DNA of 64,000 bases, taken from NCBI RefSeq assembly GCF_000233455.1, contig NZ_JH376427.1:22124-86123 (forward strand). The letters are read 5' to 3'. The notes beneath the pieces were generated by a model, which saw only the letters and a program-made list of their open reading frames with translations, was not told the origin of the DNA and did no database searches. Positions 8,627 through 16,999 of this stretch are shown one piece after another. This DNA comes from [Clostridium] citroniae WAL-17108. GTDB lineage: Bacteria; Bacillota; Clostridia; Lachnospirales; Lachnospiraceae. Each line of letters begins with the position of its first letter. The first letter of the stretch is position 1. The position numbers were made by a program, and so were the translations under genes.

Positions 8627-10321
8627 TTACTTAGGCAGTCTGAACGAACTCTTAAGGGATACGATCCGGTTGAACACAGGCTGCTCCGGAGTGCTGTCCT
8701 TGCAGTCCACACAGAAAAAGCCGTTGCGCACAAACTGATAGCTGTCATATGCCTTTCCCTCTGCCAGGGCAGGCTCCACAAAGCAGTTTTTCAACACAGT
8801 AAGGGAATTGGGATTTAAGTTCAGGCTTCCGTCCTCATTCATCTTGCCCTTTTCCTCATCCACAATATTCTCATAAAGGCGGCACTCCACCTGCCTTGCG
8901 GTGGGAACCGCAACCCAGTGGATGGTTCCCTTTACCTTTCGCCCTTCAAAGCCGGAGCCGCTCTTGGTCTCAGGATCATAGGTTCCATGGACAACGGTCA
9001 CATTGCCGTTCTCATCCTTTTCACATCCGGTGCATGTCACAAAATATGCGCCCATAAGCCGCACCTCATTACCCGGGAACATACGGAAATATTTCTTGGG
9101 CGGCTCTTCCATGAAGTCCTCCCTCTCAATATAAAGCTCACGCCCAAAGGGCACCTTCCTGTCACCCAATTCCGGATTCTCCAGGTTATTGGGGACATCC
9201 AGCAGTTCTGTCTGGCCCTCGGGATAGTTGTCGATCACCAGCTTCACAGGATCCAGGATAGCCATCATACGCGGTCTTTTAAGCTTTAAGTCCTCGCGGA
9301 TACAGTATTCCAGCATGGCGTAATCCACAGAACTGTTGGCCTTTGACACGCCTACCAGATCCACAAACATCTTGATTGCTTCCGGCGTGTAGCCCCTTCT
9401 GCGCAGGGCTGCTATGGATACAAGGCGCGGATCATCCCAGCCGTCCACAATACCGTCCTCCACCAGCTTCTTGATATACCGTTTGCCTGTCACCACGTTG
9501 GTCAGGTACAGCTTTGCAAATTCAATCTGGCGCGGAGGATTCTCAAACTCACATTCCCTCACCACCCAGTCATAAAGCGGTCTGTGATCCTCAAACTCCA
9601 GGGTGCAGATGGAGTGGGTGATCTTCTCAATGGCGTCCTCAATAGGGTGGGCAAAATCATACATGGGGTAAATGCACCACTTGTCCCCTGTGTTATGATG
9701 GGCCATATGGGCCACACGGTAAATGACAGGATCCCTCATGTTGATATTGGGAGAAGCCATGTCGATCTTGGCCCGAAGCACCTTTTCCCCGTCCCTGTAC
9801 TTGCCGTCCTTCATATCCTCAAACAGCTTTAGGTTCTCCTCCGGCGTCCTGTTCCTGTATGGGCTCTCCTTGCCCGGAGTGGTAAAATCTCCGCGGTACT
9901 CCCTGATCTCCTCTGCGGTCAGGTCACAGACAAATGCCTTTCCCTTTTTGATCAGGAATACTGCGCACTGGTACATCTGCTCAAAATAATTGGATGCAAA
10001 AAACAGCCTGTCGTCAAAATCAGCGCCCAGCCACTTTACATCCGCCATAATGGACTCCACAAATTCCGTCTTCTCTTTTGTTGGGTTTGTATCATCAAAA
10101 CGCAGGTTGAACTTTCCACCGTATTTCTGTGCCAGCCCGTAATTCAGCAATATGGACTTGGCATGTCCGATGTGTAAATAACCGTTGGGCTCAGGCGGGA
10201 AACGGGTCTGGACATGGTCATATACGCCCTCCGCCAGGTCCTTGTCAATCTCCTGTTCAATAAAGTTCTTGGAGACTACCTCCTTTTCCTCTGTTTCCAT
10301 TACGGTGTCTTTCTCTGCCAT
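8627..10321 (-). CDS. glnS: Glutaminyl-tRNA synthetase
   Basis: 564 aa. It charges tRNA-Gln with glutamine. The class I HIGH motif reads PPEPNGYLHIGHAKS (residues ~42-56), followed by the GlnRS-typical FDDTNP. The KMSKS position is relaxed to VVTGKRYIKKLV. The C-terminal beta-barrel anticodon-binding domain carries GRELYIEREDFMEEPPK. The domain set is GlnRS rather than GluRS. The gene is monocistronic, divergent from azlCD, with its own terminator. Confidence 0.96.
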   Translation of the reverse strand: MAEKDTVMETEEKEVVSKNFIEQEIDKDLAEGVYDHVQTRFPPEPNGYLHIGHAKSILLNYGLAQKYGGKFNLRFDDTNPTKEKTEFVESIMADVKWLGADFDDRLFFASNYFEQMYQCAVFLIKKGKAFVCDLTAEEIREYRGDFTTPGKESPYRNRTPEENLKLFEDMKDGKYRDGEKVLRAKIDMASPNINMRDPVIYRVAHMAHHNTGDKWCIYPMYDFAHPIEDAIEKITHSICTLEFEDHRPLYDWVVRECEFENPPRQIEFAKLYLTNVVTGKRYIKKLVEDGIVDGWDDPRLVSIAALRRRGYTPEAIKMFVDLVGVSKANSSVDYAMLEYCIREDLKLKRPRMMAILDPVKLVIDNYPEGQTELLDVPNNLENPELGDRKVPFGRELYIEREDFMEEPPKKYFRMFPGNEVRLMGAYFVTCTGCEKDENGNVTVVHGTYDPETKSGSGFEGRKVKGTIHWVAVPTARQVECRLYENIVDEEKGKMNEDGSLNLNPNSLTVLKNCFVEPALAEGKAYDSYQFVRNGFFCVDCKDSTPEQPVFNRIVSLKSSFRLPK

Positions 10322-10492
10322 AATTGTTCCTCCGTGGTTACTATTCTAATTGAGTATAATAAATAATCATAACACATTTCTTTTGTCTGTGAAAGGGCAA
10401 AATACATTTTCAGGTAGAAATCTTCCTGTCTGTCTGCTATACTATATTAATGTGCTAAATTGTATATAAATATTAAGGAGAATTGCCAAATC

Positions 10493-11200
10493 ATGAAAAA
10501 AGCAGCTAAGTATGCATTGATAAAGACGGTCCCCATCTTTCTGGGATACATATTCCTTGGAATTGCCTTCGGACTCCTGCTTCAAAAATCAGGTTTGGGG
10601 GTGGGCTGGGCCTTTCTCATCAGCGCCCTGGTCTATGCCGGTTCCATGCAGTTTGCCCTGGTGGGTATCCTCACCGGCGGGCTGAGCTTTATCACCACAG
10701 CCGTCATGACCCTGTTCATCAACAGCCGCCATGCCTTCTACGGACTGACCTTTATCCAGCGGTTTAAGGAAATGAAACGCACCTATCCCTATATGGTATT
10801 TTCATTGACGGACGAGACCTACTCCCTTTTGTGCTCCATGGCCCGGCCATCGGATTTCACGGACAGGGAGTGGAAGGCGGCCACATTTTTCACCGCCCTG
10901 TTTGACCAGTGTTACTGGGTGGCAGGCTCTGTCATGGGCGCCCTGATGGGGGAGCTGATCCGGTTTGACACCACAGGGATCGACTTTGCTATGACAGCCC
11001 TGTTCGTGGTGATCTGTGTGGACCAGTGGAAGGCAGCCAGGACCCACATACCGGCCATAACAGGATTTATATGCGGCGCCCTGTTCCTGATGCTGATCCG
11101 CTCATCCAACTTTATCCTGCCGGCCCTGGCAGCCACAGTAGCCTTTCTGCTGTTCCTTCAAAAAGCAGTGGAAAAGAAAATGGAGGAAACCAACCCATGA
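10493..11200 (+). CDS. azlC: AzlC family branched-chain amino acid exporter, large subunit
   Basis: 235 aa from ATG 10493 (AAGGAG site 12 nt upstream). The AzlC signature is at the N-terminus (PIFLGYIFLGIAFGLLL, ALVYAGSMQFA), with several membrane helices. With AzlD it forms an inner-membrane exporter of branched-chain amino acids or analogues. Its stop overlaps the azlD start (ATGA). Confidence 0.93.
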   Translation: MKKAAKYALIKTVPIFLGYIFLGIAFGLLLQKSGLGVGWAFLISALVYAGSMQFALVGILTGGLSFITTAVMTLFINSRHAFYGLTFIQRFKEMKRTYPYMVFSLTDETYSLLCSMARPSDFTDREWKAATFFTALFDQCYWVAGSVMGALMGELIRFDTTGIDFAMTALFVVICVDQWKAARTHIPAITGFICGALFLMLIRSSNFILPALAATVAFLLFLQKAVEKKMEETNP

Positions 11201-11535
11201 CAAACCTTTCAAACCCGGCCTATGTACTGTCCACCATACTGATCTGCGCCCTGTGCACCCAGGTCACGCGCTGGCTCCCCTTTCTGCTCTTTGGCGGCAA
11301 AAAGGAGGTGCCCAGGCTGATCCGCTACCTTGGGTGCGTGCTTCCGGCCGCCATCATGGCCGTGCTGGTGGTCTACTGCCTGAAGGGCATCACGCCCTTA
11401 ACCTATCCGTACGGCCTGCCGGAACTGATCTCCGTGGCCGTGGTGGTGGTCCTCCACCTGTGGAAAAGAAATACGCTGGCAAGCATTGTCCTGGGCACGG
11501 TGTGCTACATGATATTGGTCCAAATGGTATTCTGA
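11197..11535 (+). CDS. azlD: AzlD family branched-chain amino acid exporter, small subunit
   Basis: 112 aa from ATG 11197, coupled to azlC by ATGA. Four hydrophobic segments and the motif TRWLPFLLFGGKKEVPRLI near residue 25, typical of AzlD. The partner of AzlC. Confidence 0.93.
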   Translation: MTNLSNPAYVLSTILICALCTQVTRWLPFLLFGGKKEVPRLIRYLGCVLPAAIMAVLVVYCLKGITPLTYPYGLPELISVAVVVVLHLWKRNTLASIVLGTVCYMILVQMVF

Positions 11536-11587
11536 AAGCAGGCACTGTCCCAAATCAGGCTGTAGCCCCAATCAGCTGTATCTTCAA

Positions 11588-11630
11588 AACAGCCTGTACA
11601 TCCCCCACCGGGCGTACAGGCTGTTTTTTA
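11588..11630. terminator. Bidirectional terminator between azlD and the sensor gene
   Basis: Perfect 12-bp stem AACAGCCTGTAC (11588-11599) with GTACAGGCTGTT (11614-11625) followed by TTTTT on the plus strand; A residues before the stem give a short U-tract on the minus strand too. Confidence 0.9.
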
Positions 11631-12932
11631 TGTTTCTTCCTGGACTTCGTCCAGCACAGGTTTTATGACCCCTGTGCGGACCAGCTCCACAAATGTGGGA
11701 ACCAGTTCCGGATCAAACTGGGTTCCGGCACCCTTTTCCAGTTCATTGATGGCAAAATCCACTGACATGCTGGACTTATAGCTTCTCTTTGACACCATGG
11801 CGTCAAAGGAATCCGCAATACACAGGATCCTGGCCGCAAGGGGAATGTCCCTGCCCGCAATGCGGCGGGGGTATCCCCTGCCGTCATAGCGCTCATGATG
11901 ACCGATGACCGCAGGGATCACGTAATCCATGGAAGGAAGGTGGCGGATAATCTCCACCGATGCCTCCACGTGGCGTTTCATCACCTCGTACTCCTCATCT
12001 GTGAGTTTGCCGGTCTTATTCAGTATATTCTCAGGTATTCCTATCTTTCCTATATCGTGGAGCAGGGCGGACTCCTTGAGTATTTCCCTGTACTCCTCGC
12101 TGGTCCTCAGGGCCTCCCCCATGGATACCGCATAGTAAGCTACATTTTTGGAATGCTGGAACGTATAGTGGTCCTTTGCATCAATGGCAGCGGTAAGGGC
12201 ATAGATGGTAGGCGCATATTCGGAATACATGCTCTTGTGCTTTTTGGCCAGCCCTTCATCCGTGTCCCGGATGCCGATGATGCCGTCCGAATAGACCCGG
12301 ATCCCATTCTTCCCAGAGCGCTTAACATGATATACGGCACAGTCCGCATTGGATACCAGTTCCTGCAGACTGGCCGCCCCGTAAGGGATGGCGCAGATGC
12401 CGCAGCTGACAGTCAAAGGCTTGAGATACGTCTCCACGCAGTCCCGGTTCATGTTCTGGATCTGACGCGAAATATTCTCCGACAAATTCTGGGCCGAATA
12501 GATGTCATAGTCCGGCAGGATCACAGCAAACTCCTTGCCGCTGTAGCGGGCGCAGAAACCATTATCCCCCACCGTGCCCTGGATGATCCGAGCAATATGC
12601 ACCAGGGCCCGGTCCCCCTCCTGGTTGCCGTAAAGCTGGTTGTACAGCTTAAAGTCATCCACATTAAAAATGGACAAAGCCAGGGAAGTCCGTCTGCATT
12701 TTTCAAATGTTTCTTCCAGCACCTCATAAAAATACTTTCTGTTTAAAAGGCCGGTCAGCTCATCCGTCCTGGCCTCCTCGTAGGCCTTTTCATACAGCCT
12801 GGAATTCTTTACTGCAATGGAGCTTACAGATTCAATGGAGTTGAGGAAAATGATATCCTCCTCCGTGTAGCCTGACCGCAGTTTGCTTCTTTTTGTCCTT
12901 GCCTCCAAGGAGCACCAGGCCTGCCAGGTCAT
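11628..12932 (-). CDS. C-terminal part of a frameshifted sensor: degenerate GGDEF plus HD-GYP phosphodiesterase
   Basis: Continues, in the +1 frame, the protein begun at 14163. The reading frame from about 12894 carries the end of the GAF domain (SGYTEEDIIFLNSIESVSSIAVKN), a GGDEF domain (DELTGLLNRKYF) whose active-site loop is SGKEF rather than GGDEF, and an HD-GYP domain with HDIGKIGIP and DGRGYP. Known HD-GYP domains hydrolyse c-di-GMP; the GGDEF domain is probably catalytically dead. The first ATG of this frame (12932) precedes the GAF remainder, so independent translation is possible but would lack the membrane sensor. Confidence 0.82.
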   Translation of the reverse strand: MTWQAWCSLEARTKRSKLRSGYTEEDIIFLNSIESVSSIAVKNSRLYEKAYEEARTDELTGLLNRKYFYEVLEETFEKCRRTSLALSIFNVDDFKLYNQLYGNQEGDRALVHIARIIQGTVGDNGFCARYSGKEFAVILPDYDIYSAQNLSENISRQIQNMNRDCVETYLKPLTVSCGICAIPYGAASLQELVSNADCAVYHVKRSGKNGIRVYSDGIIGIRDTDEGLAKKHKSMYSEYAPTIYALTAAIDAKDHYTFQHSKNVAYYAVSMGEALRTSEEYREILKESALLHDIGKIGIPENILNKTGKLTDEEYEVMKRHVEASVEIIRHLPSMDYVIPAVIGHHERYDGRGYPRRIAGRDIPLAARILCIADSFDAMVSKRSYKSSMSVDFAINELEKGAGTQFDPELVPTFVELVRTGVIKPVLDEVQEET

Positions 12933-14163
12933 CTCCGTCCTTCAGGGGAAGCAGGCACTCGATCTTCAGATTTTCCAGCTGACTTTTTTCTTCCTCCCAC
13001 ATGGACTTGTACTCCACTGTCCGCTTAAAGTCCCTGAGCAAAAGGCAGGTGTCATGGTTCTTCAGCCAGCCCACAAGGGGTGAGCTTCCGTTCAAAATAA
13101 AATTCTTATCATCCAGAGGGCTGCTGCTGAACACGGCCGGATAATTTCCCTGCCCGTCATTGATGCAGATATAGATCTTCTTTGCATGAAGGGTATCCGT
13201 GATCACGGACACCAGGCCCTGAAGTATCTCATTCAGCCTCAGGGACTGGGATACCAGGGAAGTGTATTCGCTCAGGCGCTCGGTCTGGCTCACCTCCTCT
13301 TTTATGAACAGCTTGTCAAAAAAGCCCTTGGCAACTGTATAGATCAGCATGGTGGCCAGCATGGTCAGGGTGGCCACGATCATAACACTGAAGGGCGCCA
13401 GCATGGGAACCGAGGTCCGTATCAGCTGCTCCAGTGTCTGGGCAATGTTATAAAACGCCAGGGCGCTGATGGCCATTGCAATGATGTAACAGTTTCCCCG
13501 TGAAAACAGCAGGGTCATCTTAAACACATGCCTGGAATACAGGGTGTAGAACATGACCCCCGCGTTCACCGCCCCTGCCAGGATATCGATGGGAAACCCG
13601 TTAAACACAGGCACTGCCATGTTGCCTGCAAAGAGCAGCAGGATGCCTGATAACAGGGGAACCACTTTAGAGCACACGCTCTTATTCTTCCTGCAGCTCC
13701 ATATGATGACCGCTGAATGGATGACCACCAGAAAGCAGATGCCGTAGATTGCGACCACGCGCCAGGTCATGTGGTACACGAAAAACGCATTGCTGCCGAT
13801 CCAGGTGATCTCCGGCGCTTCCAGCAAATGCCTTGTGGCCATGTTATAGATATTTACTGCCAATATCAAAAACAGCCACATACGGTGGGATGATCTGGGC
13901 GAATGGCCGCAGAAATCCCGTATAAAACAAAAGAACGTATAAGGTACCAGGGCAATTCCCAGCAGCGAAAGATGGAACCATACCTGGTAGGACGGCCATG
14001 CCGTAAGCCTCATAAGCAGAGAGCCGCCTGTCCACAAGATCATGCTTCCCAAAACAGCGATGAAATCCCTGACCAGCTTTGACTTTTTAGCTGACAGGAA
14101 GGCCAACATGAGAAACATGTAGAAATATAAGGCTGTGACGGAAATAAAAACATAACTTCTCAT
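12832..14163 (-). CDS. N-terminal part of the frameshifted sensor: 7TM and GAF domains
   Basis: Seven or more membrane helices (residues 1-240, HisKA_7TM/16TMR-like: FYMFLMLAFLSAKKSKLVRDF at the start), then a GAF domain (residues ~280-420, LNEILQGLVSVITDTLHAKKIYICIND). The frame is true up to LLGGKDKK near 12890. The remaining ~16 residues are out-of-frame and lack homology. Removing one A from the A5 tract at 12890-12894 would join it to the GGDEF/HD-GYP reading frame as one ~840-aa protein. The start lies 4 nt after the GH3 gene stop, so it is in that operon. Confidence 0.82.
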   Translation of the reverse strand: MRSYVFISVTALYFYMFLMLAFLSAKKSKLVRDFIAVLGSMILWTGGSLLMRLTAWPSYQVWFHLSLLGIALVPYTFFCFIRDFCGHSPRSSHRMWLFLILAVNIYNMATRHLLEAPEITWIGSNAFFVYHMTWRVVAIYGICFLVVIHSAVIIWSCRKNKSVCSKVVPLLSGILLLFAGNMAVPVFNGFPIDILAGAVNAGVMFYTLYSRHVFKMTLLFSRGNCYIIAMAISALAFYNIAQTLEQLIRTSVPMLAPFSVMIVATLTMLATMLIYTVAKGFFDKLFIKEEVSQTERLSEYTSLVSQSLRLNEILQGLVSVITDTLHAKKIYICINDGQGNYPAVFSSSPLDDKNFILNGSSPLVGWLKNHDTCLLLRDFKRTVEYKSMWEEEKSQLENLKIECLLPLKDGDDLAGLVLLGGKDKKKQTAVRLHGGGYHFPQLH

Positions 14164-14167
14164 ACAC

Positions 14168-15802
14168 TCAATATCTCCTCTGCCTGTTTGTCGGCTCCTG
14201 CATCCTTACCATCTCCTGTACATCATGGATGGAAGGGTTAATATGTCTCAGCGTCTTTCCAGCCCTTTCCTTGTATGCCTTAAACGTGCCGCATCTGAGA
14301 ACTGTGATCTCCAGCGGGTCCATACCCAGGATCCGTTTCAGGTCCTGGTAATCCTGGTCCACATATTTAAAATAAATGGTAAGATGCTCCTTTAACAATT
14401 CCCTGCTCACCGCACGGTTCACCACCGTGCCCGGCGCCAGCTCCACATACATGTGCAGATACGGCCTGCCCTTATCCGGCGTAAACTCCTTCAGGGCCAC
14501 CCAGCCTGCCACCTCTAACCCTGAGAGCTCGATCACATTCTTGATGGAATTCTCCGATATCCGGGTAAATCCCGCGATATCGATGATGTCCGGAACCCTG
14601 TCTATGTATTCAAACCTGGGGATCCTGGTGTCGTCCTCCTTGCTGGCAAGACCCAGGCAGCGGTACATATCCCCCACCCGGTACCTGGCAAATGCCCCTC
14701 CCTTTAACACGGTCAGAACCAGCTCATATACCTCTCCCGGCACCACCTGGTCCATGCACACGGTCTTGGGGGCGTAGGAGGGATCCTCCATATTCCTGTA
14801 CATCTCATCCTGAGGCATGAACTCATAAAAACATGCATCAGGGAAAAAGTACAGTCCATTGCGGTTCCATGTCTCTGTACCTACAAAGCTGGGCTCCGTT
14901 CCGGCAAATACCTCCACCGGACGCACGCCCCACAATTCCTCCAGATCATCCTTATAACAGCGGTTGTCGGTGCCCGCGCAAAGGAATCCCTTCAGCTTAA
15001 AAAGATCCTTTGGCATCAGCTGGCGGTTGTCCTTCTGGCACTGTTTTTTTGCCTTAAGGAACTTCACAGCCATGTTGGGTGGCATGGTAAACAGCTTCTT
15101 TAAGGAGGATCCCCCTTTCCTGCCGCCTTCGGACAGACTGGCGATGCTCATGCTCACATAATAAGCCACGCTTCCCATGCCGAAAAAGAAATCGATCCCC
15201 TTGCTGAGCCCCATTTTAAAGCCCTTTTTATTGCGCTCGGAAAACGTCATGTTCACCGCTTCATTCACAGGAGGCAGAAACTCCATGTGAAACTGGTCCT
15301 GCAGCCCCAGCGGGATCAGCCCGGTGATATACGGAAGGGGCGCCAGTCCATAGAGAAAGGTATCGCCGATACTGATGTCAAAGCTTCCCCTCCCCTTGCT
15401 GGTAGCCATCATAAGGCAGGTGATAATGTTATTCTTATAAGTCTCCAGCATGGCATTGGTGTAGGGAGCCACCTTAATAGGGTGTTTGCCCCCCTCCCAG
15501 GTGGTCTGAAGCCATATGATGGGCTTATCCGGAAGCATGTCCTCCTTTTTTAGAAGCAGTACATCCGCATAGTCTTCATAGGTGGTCAGGGGCACCATGG
15601 AACGGAATTCCTCCACATTAGAAGGAGTTCTGCCCTTTAATATCTTCTGCCCCAGGGGACTGCTGCTCCAGAGCCGGATCTGTTCTTCCAGCAGCCTTCG
15701 CTGTATCCTCATATAGGATTCCATATCCAGATCCAGGAAACCGCAGTATTCCTGCCAGATCCGGTCGTACTCCTGGTTAGCCAGCTTTTCCTCAAATGTC
15801 AT
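14168..15802 (-). CDS. GH3 family acyl-adenylating enzyme
   Basis: 544 aa, typical GH3 (auxin-responsive promoter protein) length. Motifs: TTWEGGKHPIKVAP (phosphate-binding region), YGLAPLPYITG, GTEPSFVGTET and YRVGDMYRC near residue 385, with a C-terminal subdomain ending in GTFKAYKERAG. GH3 enzymes adenylate a carboxylic acid and transfer it, usually to an amine. In bacteria the substrates are unknown. It sits between a membrane methyltransferase-like gene (6 nt gap) and the sensor gene (4 nt gap), so the three form one operon. Confidence 0.9.
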   Translation of the reverse strand: MTFEEKLANQEYDRIWQEYCGFLDLDMESYMRIQRRLLEEQIRLWSSSPLGQKILKGRTPSNVEEFRSMVPLTTYEDYADVLLLKKEDMLPDKPIIWLQTTWEGGKHPIKVAPYTNAMLETYKNNIITCLMMATSKGRGSFDISIGDTFLYGLAPLPYITGLIPLGLQDQFHMEFLPPVNEAVNMTFSERNKKGFKMGLSKGIDFFFGMGSVAYYVSMSIASLSEGGRKGGSSLKKLFTMPPNMAVKFLKAKKQCQKDNRQLMPKDLFKLKGFLCAGTDNRCYKDDLEELWGVRPVEVFAGTEPSFVGTETWNRNGLYFFPDACFYEFMPQDEMYRNMEDPSYAPKTVCMDQVVPGEVYELVLTVLKGGAFARYRVGDMYRCLGLASKEDDTRIPRFEYIDRVPDIIDIAGFTRISENSIKNVIELSGLEVAGWVALKEFTPDKGRPYLHMYVELAPGTVVNRAVSRELLKEHLTIYFKYVDQDYQDLKRILGMDPLEITVLRCGTFKAYKERAGKTLRHINPSIHDVQEMVRMQEPTNRQRRY

Positions 15803-15808
15803 TGATCC

Positions 15809-16351
15809 TCACCGCCTTTTACTGTTTTGTATGAAATTCGGTATCAAAAATGGCACGGTTCTCTTATAATCCTCGTAATCAGAAAACTCCGCCGCAAAGA
15901 TGCAGCGGTCCTGGTACCAGGCATACAGCAGGTTGAGAAAGGACAGGACCAGGCAGAGTATCACCCGTTCCCCAAGGGAAGTGGACATGCCCAGACAGAA
16001 AAAGCATCCGAAAAACCACCAGATACCCGGATGGCGGCACCAGCCGTACATCCCGCTCCTGCACACCGTGTGCAGGTCCGCCTCCTTGCAGTAAGTACTG
16101 TCAAAGGGGAGGGCAAAATACAGTGTATAAATGAGAAGGGCCAGGAAAACAGCCGCTCCCGTAAGCCACAAAAGCCATCCCCCAAACCTTACGGTCAGGG
16201 ACAGCCGTACCAGACGGACAGCCACCACTGCCAGACACACATTCCCGGCTGCAAACAGGTGGGACATCCACTGCTTTTTAAGAAAGACCCTGTTCCAGTC
16301 ATACAAAAAAAACATCCCAAAAGCCCCCAGGCCAAGTATCCAGTCAAGCAT
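15809..16351 (-). CDS. Isoprenylcysteine methyltransferase/PEMT-like membrane protein
   Basis: 180 aa, about five membrane helices. The C-terminal signature SGMYGWCRHPGIWWFF followed by DYEDYKRTVPFLIPNF matches the ICMT/phospholipid methyltransferase superfamily, where the RHP motif binds SAM and a conserved tyrosine-rich end follows. It probably methylates a lipid or small hydrophobic molecule at the membrane. It is the first large gene of the GH3 operon; its start ATG lies within the end of a short leader ORF. Confidence 0.8.
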   Translation of the reverse strand: MLDWILGLGAFGMFFLYDWNRVFLKKQWMSHLFAAGNVCLAVVAVRLVRLSLTVRFGGWLLWLTGAAVFLALLIYTLYFALPFDSTYCKEADLHTVCRSGMYGWCRHPGIWWFFGCFFCLGMSTSLGERVILCLVLSFLNLLYAWYQDRCIFAAEFSDYEDYKRTVPFLIPNFIQNSKRR

Positions 16352-16442
16352 TCATTAGCCCCCCTGCCAAAAAGAAAAAACGGAAGTCAGCATATCTAAA
16401 AATATCTGACCCCCGTATGAAATCACTCACAAATTTACTCAT
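16344..16442 (-). CDS. Possible 32-codon leader ORF coupled to the GH3 operon
   Basis: Starts at ATG 16442, five bases after GGGGGAG, and reads MSKFVSDFIRG, then SDIFRYADFRFFF, then LAGGLMNA. Seven of 32 residues are Phe, in part because the U-tract of a hairpin encodes FRFFF. The stop (TGA 16344-16346) overlaps the ATG of the next gene by 8 nt. A promoter lies ~45 bp upstream. Too short to recognise; it could be a regulatory leader peptide, a small membrane peptide or chance. Confidence 0.42.
   Translation of the reverse strand: MSKFVSDFIRGSDIFRYADFRFFFLAGGLMNA
16375..16410 (-). terminator. Terminator-like hairpin inside the leader ORF
   Basis: Arms GTCAG-C-ATAT and ATAT-CTGAC (16386-16410) followed, after five bases on the minus strand, by TTTTTT (16375-16380). 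It lies between the putative promoter and the methyltransferase-like gene, so it could act as an attenuator. Confidence 0.5.
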
Positions 16443-16484
16443 GCAGTCTCCCCCATATATATGACAATAACTCACAATTAACGC

Positions 16485-16513
16485 ATTACAAAAAGATTGT
16501 ATTTTACGGACAA
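16485..16513 (-). promoter_or_regulatory. Putative promoter of the GH3 operon
   Basis: TTGTCC (plus GGACAA 16508-16513) and TGTAAT (plus ATTACA 16485-16490) with a 17-bp spacer. From about 16514 to 16686 the sequence is AT-rich and holds nothing else I can identify. Confidence 0.5.
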
Positions 16514-16686
16514 TATCAATCTTATCACAAAGTGGCTAAAAACGGAAGGGATTTGCCCGGATATTATTTTTCTATTTATGATTAATTTGGGCTTATTTTG
16601 TAATTATTCAAAATTAATTGTAGAAACGGAACAATTACATGCCCCTCCGTTCTGAAGGCGGAACCTTTGGATGGCTTTTGGGCAAC

Positions 16687-16714
16687 AAAAAAATCCCTTG
16701 AATAATCAAGGGAT
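16687..16714 (-). terminator. tRNA-Thr terminator
   Basis: Stem ATCCCTTGA (16693-16701) with TCAAGGGAT (16706-16714), followed on the minus strand by seven T. Confidence 0.93.
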
Positions 16715-16720
16715 CCATTC

Positions 16721-16793
16721 AGCTGCTGACGGGAATCGGACCCGTGACCTCCGCACTACCAATGCGACGCTCTACCGACTGAGCCACAGCAGC
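16721..16793 (-). tRNA. tRNA-Thr (GGT anticodon)
   Basis: The 73-nt cloverleaf has acceptor GCTGCTG/CAGCAGC, D-arm GCTC...GAGC, anticodon loop TTGGTAG (anticodon GGT) and T-arm ACGGG TCCGATT CCCGT. CCA is not encoded. It has its own promoter and terminator. Confidence 0.96.
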
Positions 16794-16828
16794 AACTTTA
16801 TTTGGTATCGCTCACGCGAACCTTGTAT

Positions 16829-16857
16829 ATATTATCATGAGCCCAGATATTTGTCAA
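16829..16857 (-). promoter_or_regulatory. tRNA-Thr promoter
   Basis: TTGACA (plus TGTCAA 16852-16857) and TAATAT (plus ATATTA 16829-16834) with a 17-bp spacer, ~36 bp before the tRNA. Confidence 0.82.
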
Positions 16858-16957
16858 CAACTAATTTTACTTTTTTTATTTTCCCCTGTCAGACTCCTGT
16901 CAGGTAGAGAACACAAGTGATAATACAAGTGATCCGTATACAAAATTGAAGTGAAAT

Positions 16958-16990
16958 GCCGGATGCCACAACAGTATTGGAACATCCGGC
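16958..16990 (-). terminator. Probable ldh terminator
   Basis: Perfect 8-bp stem GCCGGATG (16958-16965) with CATCCGGC (16983-16990) ten bases after the ldh stop; the following minus-strand sequence is only moderately T-rich. Confidence 0.7.
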
Positions 16991-16999
16991 TTCTGCTGT

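Noticed and set aside
12885..12900. Programmed minus-one frameshift at the AAAAAG run of the sensor gene
   Set aside because: The required shift is plus one (or minus two); a minus-one slip on C-AAA-AAG gives the wrong frame.
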